Below, in pieces: positions 13,269 to 22,609 of a stretch of DNA of 64,000 nucleotides. The notes beneath the pieces are model-generated. The model was not told the origin of the DNA and searched no databases. It worked only from the letters and a program-made list of their open reading frames with translations. Source of the DNA: Piper betle (Eukaryota; Streptophyta; Magnoliopsida; Piperales; Piperaceae). The first letter of the stretch is position 1, and every line of letters begins with the position of its first letter. The position numbers and the translations under genes were made by a program. The stretch is from NCBI GenBank assembly GCA_033002965.1, contig JAURVB010009077.1, positions 62,001 through 126,000 of the forward strand. Direction: 5' to 3'.

Positions 13269-13270
<2 letters not shown>
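12340..13270 (-). pseudogene. Copia reverse transcriptase 3' half and RNase H, degenerate
   Basis: On the minus strand 13270-13170 gives QQLMDFVILGREQNACKLQ, matching the copia stretch before the YGLKQA motif. 13110-12890 gives LTSDNEDFIFTVKKWLSSHF then DMKDTTEADFIFGIKIQRDR, which follows the YVDD motif in copia enzymes. 12660-12500 gives CYHGNDSKLVD, the pre-RNase H strand. 12470-12340 gives IYCDN, then DLKYHDKIKHIDIK from the last RNase H motif. In-frame stops and shifts separate these blocks. Confidence 0.85.

Positions 13271-13271
<1 letters not shown>

Positions 13272-13314
<43 letters not shown>
13272..13314. repeat. (TA)n microsatellite at left edge of the inserted block
   Basis: An uninterrupted alternating AT run of about 43 bp. 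It joins copia RT sequence on the left to GC-rich element B1 on the right. The RT codons here (DIYM, gatatatatatg type) supply a TATATA target. Confidence 0.95.
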
Positions 13315-13316
<2 letters not shown>

Positions 13317-14174
13317 TGGGTGGGTATGTATATGCAGCACAGCCAGAGATGGCTGTGCTGCAGTGTTTCAGCCGTTGGATCAAATCCAACGGCTGAAACA
13401 AGCCCCCCATTTCCCCCTTCTCCATAAAAAAAAAAAAGTTCTACCGGCGCCGGCCGCCGCCGCCTCCGCCGCCGGCCACCGCGTCGCCGCCACCCCGGCC
13501 GACGCGACGCCACCCCGGCCGACTTAACCGCGGGGGACGGGGCGGCGGATCTAGCCGCCCCGCCTCTTCCCCTGCCGGCCCGCCGCCGCGCGACGCCCCA
13601 ACCCCGTCCTCCGCCCGTCACCCCGTCCCCCGTCCCCCGTCCCCCGCCCGCCACCCAACCGCGCCCCCTCGGCCCCGCGGCCAACCAGCCGCGCCCCTCG
13701 GCCCCGTCGCCACCCAGCCGCGCCCCCTCGGCCCCGCCGCCACCCAGCCGCGCCCCCTCAGCCCCTGCCACGCCCCCTCGGCCCTAGCCGCCACCCCGCC
13801 GCGCCCCCCTCGGCCCCCGCCGCCACCCAGCTGCGCCCCCTCGGCCTCCGTCACCACCCCGCCGCGCCCCCTCGGCCCCCACCCGCCACCCCGCCGCGCC
13901 CCCCTCGGCCCCCGTCCGCCACCCCGTCGCGCCCCCCTCGGCCTCCGCCAGCCACCCCGCCGCGCCGCGCCCCCGTCCCCTGTCGCCGCCGCCCCCTCGG
14001 CCGTCGCCGTGGCCGGGCATCCTTCCCGCCCCCTCCGCCGTCGCTCCTGCGGCGGTGCCGGCGGCAGCTCCGCCCACCTTTTTTTTGATCTTGGCCGTTG
14101 GATGCTAATCCAACGACCAAGATTGTTCTCCAACACAGCCAAGATGGCTGTGCTGGAGAACAACAATACTTTCA

Positions 14175-14176
<2 letters not shown>
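13315..14176. mobile_element. GC-rich foldback element B1, flanked by (TA)n
   Basis: The left end carries two stem-loops: gcagcacagcc/ggctgtgctgc (13335-13362) and tttcagccgttggat/atccaacggctgaaa (about 13365-13398). A short poly-A follows, then a very GC-rich core of cgcc/ccccctcggcc repeats. The right end has cttggccgttggat/atccaacgaccaag and ccaacacagcc/ggctgtgctgg before the next (TA)n run. The long apparent reading frames in the core are low-complexity Gly/Arg/Ala and are not genes. B2 and B3 share the same end modules. Confidence 0.8.

Positions 14177-14252
<76 letters not shown>
14177..14252. repeat. (TA)n microsatellite between elements B1 and C
   Basis: About 76 bp of uninterrupted alternating AT, the longest such run in the window, separating two GC-rich elements. 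Other runs of the same kind lie at 15959-15973, 16551-16570 and 17091-17112. Confidence 0.95.
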
Positions 14253-14254
<2 letters not shown>

Positions 14255-15958
14255 GTAAGGTGAAGAAGAGCAAGGGGTAGAAAAAATTTTCTGCCCCAAG
14301 CTCTTTTGGGCCGTCTGATTATAAGGACGGCCTAGATTTCTTATTAAAAAATTTTTTTTTAATACGCGCCGCCGCCCCACCGCCGCGACGCCCCCCGCTG
14401 CCGCCCTGTCGCAGCCACCGCCCCGCCACTGACGCCGCCGCCCTCCCCCCTCCCTCCTCCTCGCTCCCCCGCCGCGTATGCCGCCGCCCAGCCCCAGTTG
14501 CCGTGTCGCAGCCACTGCCCCGTTGCGGACGCTGCCGCCCTCCCTCCTCTTCGCTCCCCCTCCGCGGACGCCGCCGCCCAACCGCAACCGCCCCGTCGCG
14601 GACGCTGCCGCCGTCCCTCCTTTTTGCTCCCCCACTGTGGATGCTGCCGCCCAGCCGCAAACGCCCGCCCGCGGCACAGTTTTTTTTCTTGTCGGGGCCG
14701 TCGCCGACCAGATCCGACCGCGACAGGCTGGACCTGGCCGTCCCCCGACTAGATCTGGCCGGGGGACAGCCAGTTCTAGCCTGTCACGACTGGATCTGGC
14801 CACAGCCCGCCCGCATCTAGCGGCGGCCAGATCTGGCCGTGGCGGGGCTGGGCGGGCGCCCGGGCAGGCTAGATCGAGGCAAATGGTCGGCCACCCTCCC
14901 CCACCAGGGCGGCGGCGCTCCACCTCCGCCCCTCCATATGATCTGGACTGTCCTTCTAATCGGACAGTCCAAATCAAATTAAAATTTTAAAAAAAAAACT
15001 AATAAATCTGGGCCGTCCTTATAATCGAACGGCCCAGAACAAAAGGTGGCGCAGATAAGCTTCCTTGCCTTTGGCACATGGTTGCATGAATCGGAATCGG
15101 AATCGGAATCGGTTTTCCAGGGAGTCGGAATCGGAATCGGTCTGAATCGGCCAAGAATCGGTTCAGTTGAATCGGTCCAAATTAATTTAATCGGTCATAT
15201 ATAATAATGTGACAATTTATAATATAAATATATTAAAATTGGGTATTGATGTTATTTTGATATTATTCTGGATATTATAGTTTCTGATATTTTTAAATAT
15301 TTTTTAAGATTTTTTTTAAATTATTTAGAATTAATTATTTTTTTGACTCGAGTTAGACTCGAGTCAACTTTTAATTACGAGAATGCCACTCTTTACCCCC
15401 GCCGCCGCCGGCCCGGTCGGCAGCGAGTCTTGAGGCGGCGATGTCGGAGGATGTCGGCAGCCCGGTCGGACGAACAGTCAGCGGCCCGCAGCCGGCGGCA
15501 AGGCGGCCCGGAGCGGCGGCGATTCGTGCGTCACAGCCTGATTCGGTCCGGCCACACTTTGGCGGCGACGTTGCGAGGTCGGGCTGACGGCGAGCCTGGA
15601 GTCGGGGAGCACGGCGTAGGGCGGAAACGAGGCGGCGGCGCGGGGGGAGCGGGTTTGATTTTAGGTTTTTAAAATCCAAATTACCATTTTACCCATGCTT
15701 AAATAATTTAATAAAAATCATACCTAGGGTATTTTAGTAGTTTCATTAAAAAAACCGATTCCGATTTAAATCGGCCGATTCCGATTCCGAGTTAAATCGG
15801 TCGGAATCGGTCGAACTCGGCCGATTCCGAGGCCGATTCGGGGCCGACGGTCGGCCCCGAAATCGGATCGGCATCGCGCCGATCCGATTTAAATCGGCCG
15901 ATTCCGCACGGAATCGGCCGATTCGTGCAACAGTGCTCTGGCACAAGGAAGCAGCCCT
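14253..15958. mobile_element. GC-rich (TA)n-flanked element C, interrupted by hAT-like copy 2
   Basis: Near the left end is ttttgggccgtctgattataaggacggcctagattt. Near the right end (15008-15045) is its inverted counterpart, which reverse complements to tctgggccgttcgattataa followed by ggacggcccagattt, so this is a long terminal inverted repeat. Each arm also folds on itself (ggccgt/acggcc). The core is GC-rich with no credible gene. The right terminus is split by the hAT-like insertion at 15077-15935, and removing it restores cctttggca-caaggaagc running into (TA)n at 15959. Confidence 0.75.
15077..15935. mobile_element. hAT-like non-autonomous element with GC-rich core, copy 2
   Basis: 859 bp. 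It is flanked by ctttggca (15069-15076) and ctctggca (15936-15943), an 8-bp target duplication with one mismatch. The ends are catggttgcatgaatcgg and, reverse complemented, cactgttgcacgaatcgg. The internal organisation matches copy 1: aatcgg repeats, AT-rich arm, actcgagttagactcgagt palindrome, GC-rich core and ccgattccg right arm. It is inserted in the terminus of element C, so it is younger than C. Confidence 0.87.
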
Positions 15959-15973
15959 CATATATATATATAT

Positions 15974-16550
15974 GAAAAAGGGGGGGGGGGCACAGGGGAC
16001 GGGGGGCGCAGCGCGGCAGGGTGGCGGGCAGAGGTCGAGGGGGGGCGCGGTGGGGTGGCGGGCGAGGGCCGAGGGGGCGCGAGCGGGGTGGCGGGCGGGG
16101 GACGAGGGACGGAGGACGAGGGGGGGGGGGTCGCGCGGCGGGCAGGGGACAGTGGGGGCATCGTGCGGCGGGGTGGCGGACGGGGGACGGGGGGGCGTCG
16201 CGCGGCGGGGTGGCGGACTGGGGACGGGGTGGTACGTCACGAGGCAGGGTGGTGGTGGTGTCGCCCAGCGGCGGGGCGGCGGGCCGGCAGGGAAGAGGCA
16301 GGGCGGCTAGATTTGCCGCCCCGTCGCCCGGCGGTTACGTCGCCGCCCTCGGCAGGGCGGCGACGGGCGAGGCAGGGGTGGCGTCGCGTCGGCAAGGGTG
16401 GCAGCGACGCGTCGGCCGGCGGCGGCGGTGGCGGCACCGCCAGAAACTTTTTTTTTTTTATTGCTGGAGAAGGGGAAGTGGGGGGCATGTTTCAGCCATT
16501 GGATTTGATCCAACGGCTAAAACACTGCAGCACAACCATCCCCCCCACCC
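15974..16550 (-). mobile_element. GC-rich foldback element B2 (inverted relative to B3)
   Basis: Read on the minus strand from 16550, it starts gggtggggggg, then ttgtgctgcag and the hairpin tagccgttggat/atccaatggct, poly-A, and a GC-rich core with ggcaagggtggcagc-type repeats. It ends in ggggg/ccccc and gaaaaag next to the (TA)n run at 15959-15973. It is the mirror image of B3 around the (TA)n at 16551-16570. Its far end lacks the second hairpin pair seen in B1 and B3, so it looks truncated. Confidence 0.75.
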
Positions 16551-16570
16551 TATATATATATATATATATA

Positions 16571-17090
16571 GGGTGGGGGGCTGTACTATGGCTGTGTGTT
16601 TCAGCCGTTGGATCAAATCCAACGGTTGAAACATGCCCCCTTCTCCAGCCGTTGGATTAAAAAAAAAATTTGCGTCGCTGCCGTCGCCGTGCTGGCCGAC
16701 GCCACGCCACCTCACCTGCCCCGCCCGTCGCCGCCCCGCCGGGGGCGTCGACATAACCCTCACGGCGGCGGGGCGGCGGATCTAGCCGCCCCACCTCTTC
16801 CCCTGCCAGCCCGTCGCCCCGCCGCCGGGCGACACCACCGCCACCCCGTCCCCACCCGCCACCCGGCCGCGCGACGCCCCCCCCCTTCCCCCGCCTGCCA
16901 CCCCGCCGCGCCGCACCCCCCGGTCATCGCCGTGGCCGGGCACCCTTCCCGCCCCTCCGCCGTCGCTGCTGCGGTGACGCCACCCCCCTTTTTTTCTTTT
17001 GATCTTGGCCGTTGAATGCTAATCCAACAGCCAAGATCAAATTCCAGCACAGCCAAGATGGTTATGCTAGAGTACATGAATTTTTTTTCC
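16571..17090 (+). mobile_element. GC-rich foldback element B3
   Basis: Starts gggtggggggctg just after (TA)n and carries the hairpin tttcagccgttggat/atccaacggttgaaa. It continues with a GC-rich core and ends with cttggccgttgaat/atccaacagccaag and ccagcacagcc/ggttatgctag before the final (TA)n run at 17091-17112. It has the same architecture as B1 and forms a near-palindrome with B2. Confidence 0.8.
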
Positions 17091-17112
17091 ATATATATAT
17101 ATATATATATAT

Positions 17113-17392
17113 CCTCATTGAATTCTTCATTGAGACATGTAGTTTTTACGTCCATTTCGTATAATTCTATATCTAAATATGTTGTAATTGTTAAAATTAA
17201 TTGAATTGAAGTGAAATTTACTATAGGAGAAAAAGATGTTGAATTTACCAAACCTCATTGAATTCTTCATTGAGACATGTAGTTTTTACGTCCATTTCGT
17301 ATAATTCTATATCTAAATATGTTGTAATTGTTAAAATTAATTGAATTGAAGTGAAATTTACTATAGGAGAAAAAGATGTTGAATTTACCAAA
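17113..17392. repeat. Two exact 140-bp tandem copies
   Basis: 17113-17252 and 17253-17392 are identical as read, both starting cctcattgaattcttcattg. The duplication affects only the RT fragment. Identity in otherwise decayed sequence implies a recent event or an assembly artefact. Confidence 0.95.
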
Positions 17393-17395
17393 TTA
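17113..17395 (-). pseudogene. Copia reverse transcriptase 5' half, containing a 140-bp tandem duplication
   Basis: The minus strand encodes FSPIVNFTSIQLILTITTYL followed by DIELYEMDVKTTCLNEEFNE, closely matching the conserved copia RT block (FxPVVKxTSIRxILAI...DVKTAFLNG). The reading ends at EDI where the (TA)n run begins. The segment 17113-17252 is repeated exactly at 17253-17392. It should join the piece that resumes at 13270. Confidence 0.87.
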
Positions 17396-17770
17396 CCAAA
17401 ATGCCCGCAAATTAAACTTGATCCTGATAATCAAGGTATAATGTATTTACAAAAAGGGGTAAACAAGTAATCTCCTTTATTTAATTCTATGACAACCTAT
17501 CGAAGATAATGAATTGGTAAAGTGCACATCTCCGAGATTGATGGACTAACCTGTGAACTGCAAGCAATTATCTTGTGTTCTTACTTTCCAAGGACAATTC
17601 AAACTATGTCCTTAGTTCTTATTATATATTAATTTTCTTGAACTATGGTTGATTACAATTGTAATTAGATTTAAAAGTAAATCTATTCCAGTTTATTTTT
17701 TCAACACGCGACCTTGCAGACTTGGGTATGTCTCCCCAAGTTAAAGGCCACTCATGTTAAAAAGAAGTGT

Positions 17771-18141
17771 CTAGTCTTCAGAAGCCACCCATTTGAAAAA
17801 CGTCTAAAATACCTCACAAACACCTGCAATCAGCTTGGACCTCACACCACCCGACTAAGCAAATAATCAGAGGAAATAGTGAAAACCAAAAAGCCAGAAG
17901 CCAAAAACCAAAATTGTTTTCATAACCGCCACTTTTGCAAAGCGAGTTATCCAATGACCACAAATGCATCAACTCGACATGATGTGAATCATGAATATCG
18001 CACAGTCAATAGTTCAATCTGACGCACAGACATGAATACTGTTCTATGCTCTTCACTAAAACAATGGCAACTCAGACGAGGCAAGGCAATTGTCGACAGA
18101 CCAGAGTCACGCATCAGCTAGAATTCAAGCAGATAATAAAG
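17771..18141. repeat. Right copy of the ~390-bp direct duplication (X2)
   Basis: Partner of X1 (9387-9776), same orientation, with many substitutions and small indels. It lies immediately downstream of the minus-strand TTM gene, where its 3' UTR would be. Confidence 0.8.
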
Positions 18142-18267
18142 CCACGGGATAATTTTAGGGACATTAACCGTACCAAATTAAATGAGAAGAGTTGCAAAGA
18201 ACGAGATTAGTACTTCAACATTTAAAAAAAAAAAAGAGGAGATAAGATCATTTTGTCTTAAGAATAC

Positions 18268-18888
18268 TCACTCGGGTAGCTTCCCAGCTCGGAAAATAGC
18301 GAACTTGGAGACCTTGGAGTACTCATACGGAATGCCATTCCTGGTGAGCAAATCCTCGAGCAACTGCTTGACCCGCTCCGGCTCGGAACTCTCGCATTCC
18401 ATCTCATAGGTAGTGCCGAAGTCATACTGCGTCTCGTCCAGCTCAAGCGTGAGCCCCTCCCACTCGTACACGGCCCGGACATTCCGAAACCCCCCAAGCA
18501 GACGAAGCCGAGGTCGCCGCCGTCGGGGCGCGTGAACTCGCGCCTGACCCGGTCGAGGATGCGGGAGCCGGGGAGGGAGGCGAGGCGCCATGGCTCGGCG
18601 ACGCAGGGCCGGGCGAGGCCCGGGTCGAGGGGCTCCTCGTCCTCCTCGACGCGGCTGACACCGTCGATAATGGAGGCGCGGGCCTTGAGGGAGACGACGC
18701 AGGAGGAGGGGGTCGGGGCCGTAGAATCGGAGGCGGAGGACGGCGAGGCGGGAGGAGAGGTCGGCGCGGTCACCGTCGAAGAAGACGTTCTGCTGGAGGA
18801 GGGTGCGGCGGTGGAAGGGGGCGAGGAGGTCGGAGAGGGACTGGTGGGCGGCGGCGTCGGGGAGGCGGAGCTTGACCTCGACCTCCAT
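18268..18888 (-). CDS. TTM3: CYTH-domain triphosphate tunnel metalloenzyme (TTM3-like)
   Basis: The start is set at MEVEVKLRLPD, the canonical CYTH opening (ExExK) and usual plant TTM3 start; ATG is at 18888-18886. Conserved parts follow: VFFDGDRADLSSRLAVLRLR (acidic and basic tunnel strands), VVSLKARASIIDG, SRVEEDEEPLDP, LGFVCLGGFRNVRAVYEW, LELDETQYDFG and YEMECESSEPERVKQLLEDL. Family enzymes hydrolyse short inorganic polyphosphate. Length, about 206 residues, matches the family. The conserved segments are not in one frame: an extra C in the run at 18708-18712 moves to a second frame, and a missing C in the run at 18490-18495 restores the first. As written, about 70 central residues are therefore misread, though no stop occurs. 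The stop overlaps a perfect gtgagt donor, so a further 3' exon is possible. Confidence 0.87.
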   Translation of the reverse strand: MEVEVKLRLPDAAAHQSLSDLLAPFHRRTLLQQNVFFDGDRADLSSRLAVLRLRFYGPDPLLLRRLPQGPRLHYRRCQPRRGGRGAPRPGPRPALRRRAMAPRLPPRLPHPRPGQARVHAPRRRRPRLRLLGGFRNVRAVYEWEGLTLELDETQYDFGTTYEMECESSEPERVKQLLEDLLTRNGIPYEYSKVSKFAIFRAGKLPE

Positions 18889-19458
18889 GGGGGAGGCGGC
18901 TAGGGTTTGGAGGGGAGGGGAGGCCGATGCGTCGGTGGATGGAAGAGGTGGGCGGTTGGTCTTTGGGTGGGTCGAGTTCGTGGAGGAGGGTGGAGACGGT
19001 GGCGCTGGAGGTGGTGGAGGAGGGTACGGATCGTTTTGAGCGGCGGGCTTCTTCAAGCTCCTCCTTGTCGTCAAGGCAGACCTCGATCTTGCTCGGCTTC
19101 CTCCTCTGCATCTGCGTCGGCCGAGGTCCGCCAGGCCCCCTCCCTCGGGTCCTTCTAACCAGAAGATATTGGGCTTATATGCCGTATCTGGTCCTTTCCT
19201 TAGTCTCTCTTGCCCTCGGGCCCAACCACGACTCTATGTGTGGAAACGGAAGATCCGTCTTTTTTTTTTGTTTATCCATTGCTCCATCATTGCAGTAAAT
19301 GATTCGAGAAAGTGAATGACCAACCAGTAAATGATTGCATCTTCTTCAAATAAATTTCTCGTTTTTTTTAAGGTATCTTACAAGATCATATACTTTTATG
19401 CCTGATCAATGCTTTCTAAATGAACTGGCAAAAAGATCAACTACTACCAGACATTAAT

Positions 19459-21800
19459 TTAGCTCGTCCTACCAACCTGCTCCTGTGCTGGAGCAGGCAC
19501 AGATGGTCTCCATATTGTACCGTCAGGGCCATCCATGAGGGCAATTCCTACGGCTGCCAGGTCTTTTCTGATACAATCAGACTTCTTGCACTCTTTGTTT
19601 TTTCTCGCCAACGTCCTCTCTTGGATCTTATGCAATACTTGATCCTTCGTCAAGCCAGCCCCTGCTCAAGGCTCTCTCTAAGTTGCTGCAAAACCTGTTT
19701 CAGTGGCGATTCATTAAGGATGAAATAGGAAGTTAACCATTGCTTCCTCTAGGCAGATTCGCTCTTACTTATCTTTACCTCAACATAATTAGATGGCATC
19801 AACCCAAGAACAACTAGCACTCTCCTCATTTCCTTCTCAAGAGCAGCAAGAGATTCGATCCGCAGATGTTTTTTTCCCTATTACCACCAATCCATAACGA
19901 GATCCTATAAGATATCAATGATTTATTGAGAGAACCTACTGGTTTTCCTTACTGTTACTCCTTGCATCTGCTTCCCTTGCCATTGCTGTCCATCTTCATT
20001 ACATAAATAATAATAACCAAGTAAGGCTGCATACCTTGCGCGTGGAGAAGATCATTAATTGCTTTCACCGGCTCGGACATTGCAGCCAGCACAACGGGTG
20101 TTTCTCAACCGTCATCCAAGAAATAAGCAAACAAATAGTTTCTCAACCAAACGGTGATTGACAGCACAAATGCATAAGATAGTCCGCTGAATAACGGCAC
20201 ACAGATGCCCCAAGAAAAGATGTAAAACTCCCTCTAAGCCAGACAACAGCACTACTTAATACCAATAGGCTATCTAGTTCCTATACAATGAGGAGAATAT
20301 CTGGTTTGGAACAATACAATGTAACTAATCTGGCCCGTCCCAACTCCAAATAGAGCCTACTATAACACAATGGTCAAGCTACTCACTTTCCAAAGGGCAA
20401 AATCAGCAGGGTTTCTCTTCCTTGAGTCACAGCAACCCGCTCCCCAGCTCGATTATCTTCTGGCCTTCGTCCAGACAAACGACCATAGGCAGGGAATTTA
20501 TCAACAGAAAAGTAAACATCTCCTTCAACGATATATGCACAGCCATTGTCAATTATCTGTTCAAAACATTACCATTTAGCATTTTACATAAAACTTGAAA
20601 TTAAGAATAGAAACATACACCTGCTGAATCATATCAATTATCTGAGGCATATCATCCGAAACCCGAGGCTCCACTGAGGGTGGAAGACATTGAAGATAAT
20701 GCATGTCTGAAAGAAATTCATCACAGTAGCGCCTGCTTAAACTCAAAGGGTCCTCCCTCAGCTCATTAGCTCTAGTAATTATCTGCAAAATTTAATGAGC
20801 ATAGAGACCATTTAATTACAGCAAGCATGACAAGTAATGAAATTTCAATATTTTCAATAATAACACTAATGTATAGCAATACTTTCGCAGTTGCTAGGAA
20901 GTTTTTCTTTTCTAAAGCTAGTTTCTAGAAATTTAACTTGTCGCAACCTCATTGGCACAAGCACCATGATTAATTAAAGCAGAGAAACCTATAACCCAAT
21001 CTACAGTAGATCCAAATGCTGAGATAAAGCCATAAAAGAGAGTTCAATAGATAAAAAAATTTATTTACCACATCAGAACTGCAGTATAATCTAGAAATAC
21101 TACAAACTAACTTAGATGCTGCCCACTCCATATGGGAAAAATAAAAAATAATAATAATGTGGTTCATTCATAATCGTCCAATAGGCAAACACTAACATTG
21201 TCATCTACATCGGTGAAGTTACGCACGTAAAGTACATCATAGCCCAAAAAATTCAGATACGTACCAAATCGTTGAGAAAAAAGATAAGGATAAGGCATTT
21301 CTATCCTGAACAGCAGCGAATACAATATTTAAAGCATAGCATTTTTCACATCTTTTAGCCTTTTCCCAATAAGCATCATCAGTAAGCAGTACAAATTAGG
21401 CGCCTTTATAGATTTTCCAATCAAAAGATAACAACCTTTTTTTAGGAAAGTAAGTAGTTCGTTGTATTCCATGTATAGAATTTGTTTAATTCCACTCATA
21501 CTCAGTAATAATCAGAAGCAATGCTCAGTAATAATCACACACCTCTAGAGAACGTCGAAGGAGACATAAACACGGGCGTGGCCAATGTGGGCGAGATCGT
21601 AAGCAGAGATACCGCACACATACATCCCCACCTTGCCGGGGACCTTCGGCCGGAACACCTCCCTCTGCTTCGTCATGGTATCGAAGATTTCACACTCCAC
21701 CTTCCGATTCGAGCTCCCAACCGGCGCTGGAGGAAAGGTCCGACTTCGGGCGGACAGTTTGGAGGAGGCGCGACCTCGGACTGAAGGAGGAAGCAGCGAA
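19459..21800 (-). pseudogene. Cysteinyl-tRNA synthetase pseudogene lacking the KMSKS region
   Basis: CysRS charges tRNA-Cys. Minus-strand exons: 21720-21545 ([40 protein letters not shown] with the HIGH motif), about 21261-21197 (YLNFLGYDVLYVRNFTDVDD), 20783-20630 (LSRRYCDEFLSDMHYLQCLP), about 20556-20397 ([20 protein letters not shown]), about 20102-20024 (PVVLAAMSEPVKAINDLLHA), about 19873-19782 (RIESLAALEKEMRRVLVVLG) and about 19700-19459 (LARKNKECKKSD, VGIALMDGPDGTIWRPSVP). Defects: TAC to TAG at 21545-21547 (FDVL stop R); one base lost near 20428 ([16 protein letters not shown]); exons for the zinc-binding and KMSKS catalytic part are missing between 20370 and 20110; a possible transit peptide upstream is in another frame. 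It resembles the organellar form, but targeting is uncertain. Confidence 0.92.
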
Positions 21801-21899
21801 TCGAAGATGGGCGGCTTGGGTTGGGTCAGTGGTTCGGGTCAACCGTGGGGCTGGTACCGGGTCTCGGCCCGGGTAAGATTTGGGCTTCAAATTAAAAGC

Positions 21900-22605
21900 T
21901 GTTGTTTTACCACATCGCCATTATAAGAATTATGGAAGAAAATTAAACTTCATAAGTATTTCATCTTTAATTAATTCACCTAAAAATAACCAAAGTATAA
22001 ATTTATGATTATATTTCTTTACTGGTCTATTTCAACTGCATACATGTGTTTTGTTTCTTTTTCGTTGCTCACTTAGCTGTTGTTATAGCTTGTTTGTTTA
22101 CTTTTAATCTGTTATCAGAACATTTGCAATTGTACACAAATATAGATAGTGTGCGACGTCTTTATCCTTTTGAGTAGAGTTTAAGCATACATAGACATAC
22201 ATACGAAAGCAGTCCGTGCAGATATAAAATGTTGACTGGAGTTCTGACCAGATCAGCGGGAAAAAAATATTACTAGCACAGATCATACGATAACTCCATT
22301 AATAAATCCATGTCAATAATTAACTTGCACGAGAAATGGGAGAAAAGAACGTCAACAAAAGGAGTTCCTCAGCAATTGAAAACAACCAAAAAATTGGCAT
22401 TCCACTGCTACATATGTGGCAAGGATGTAGACATTTACCTTGAAAAAGATGAAGGATGTAGAGATTTCGCAAAACTACAACGAGACACGGACAACTAAAT
22501 TGCTTGAAAGTTTCAAGTGTAACGGTATAAATAGGACAAAAGATTAATCAACACAACGGCCGGGGTCGACGGATTGACCGGCTTGGGATGACATAAAGGA
22601 GACGA
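21900..22605. other. Intergenic spacer
   Basis: AT-rich DNA between the 5' end of the CysRS pseudogene and the 3' end of the pyrophosphatase gene. The right part is probably the pyrophosphatase 3' UTR. Nothing else was recognised. Confidence 0.5.
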
Positions 22606-22609
22606 GACA

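Larger units (their letters stand above)
9943..17400 (-). mobile_element. Antisense Ty1/copia retrotransposon relic, split by nested insertions
   Basis: Minus-strand pol pieces occur in the right order: reverse transcriptase 5' half at 17395-17113, RT 3' half at 13270-12830, and RNase H at 12660-12340. The sequence between the RT halves (13.27-17.11 kb) is a block of GC-rich, (TA)n-flanked elements. Sequence below 12.3 kb is AT-rich, could include the 3' LTR region, and carries another insertion at 10842-11736. All pol pieces contain stops and frameshifts, so the element is dead. LTR borders could not be fixed. About 110 bp at 9790-9900 resemble 17590-17700, which may be LTR fragments. Confidence 0.75.

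Noticed and set aside
13169..14978. Long Gly/Arg/Ala/Pro-rich open frames on both strands
   Set aside because: They lie in the GC-rich cores of elements B1 and C, are open in several frames at once and have simple repeated composition; no domain is visible.
15958..17015. Further long low-complexity frames in both directions
   Set aside because: Same reason: they are stop-poor because the B2/B3 cores are GC-rich, and they run into (TA)n as Ile-Tyr repeats.
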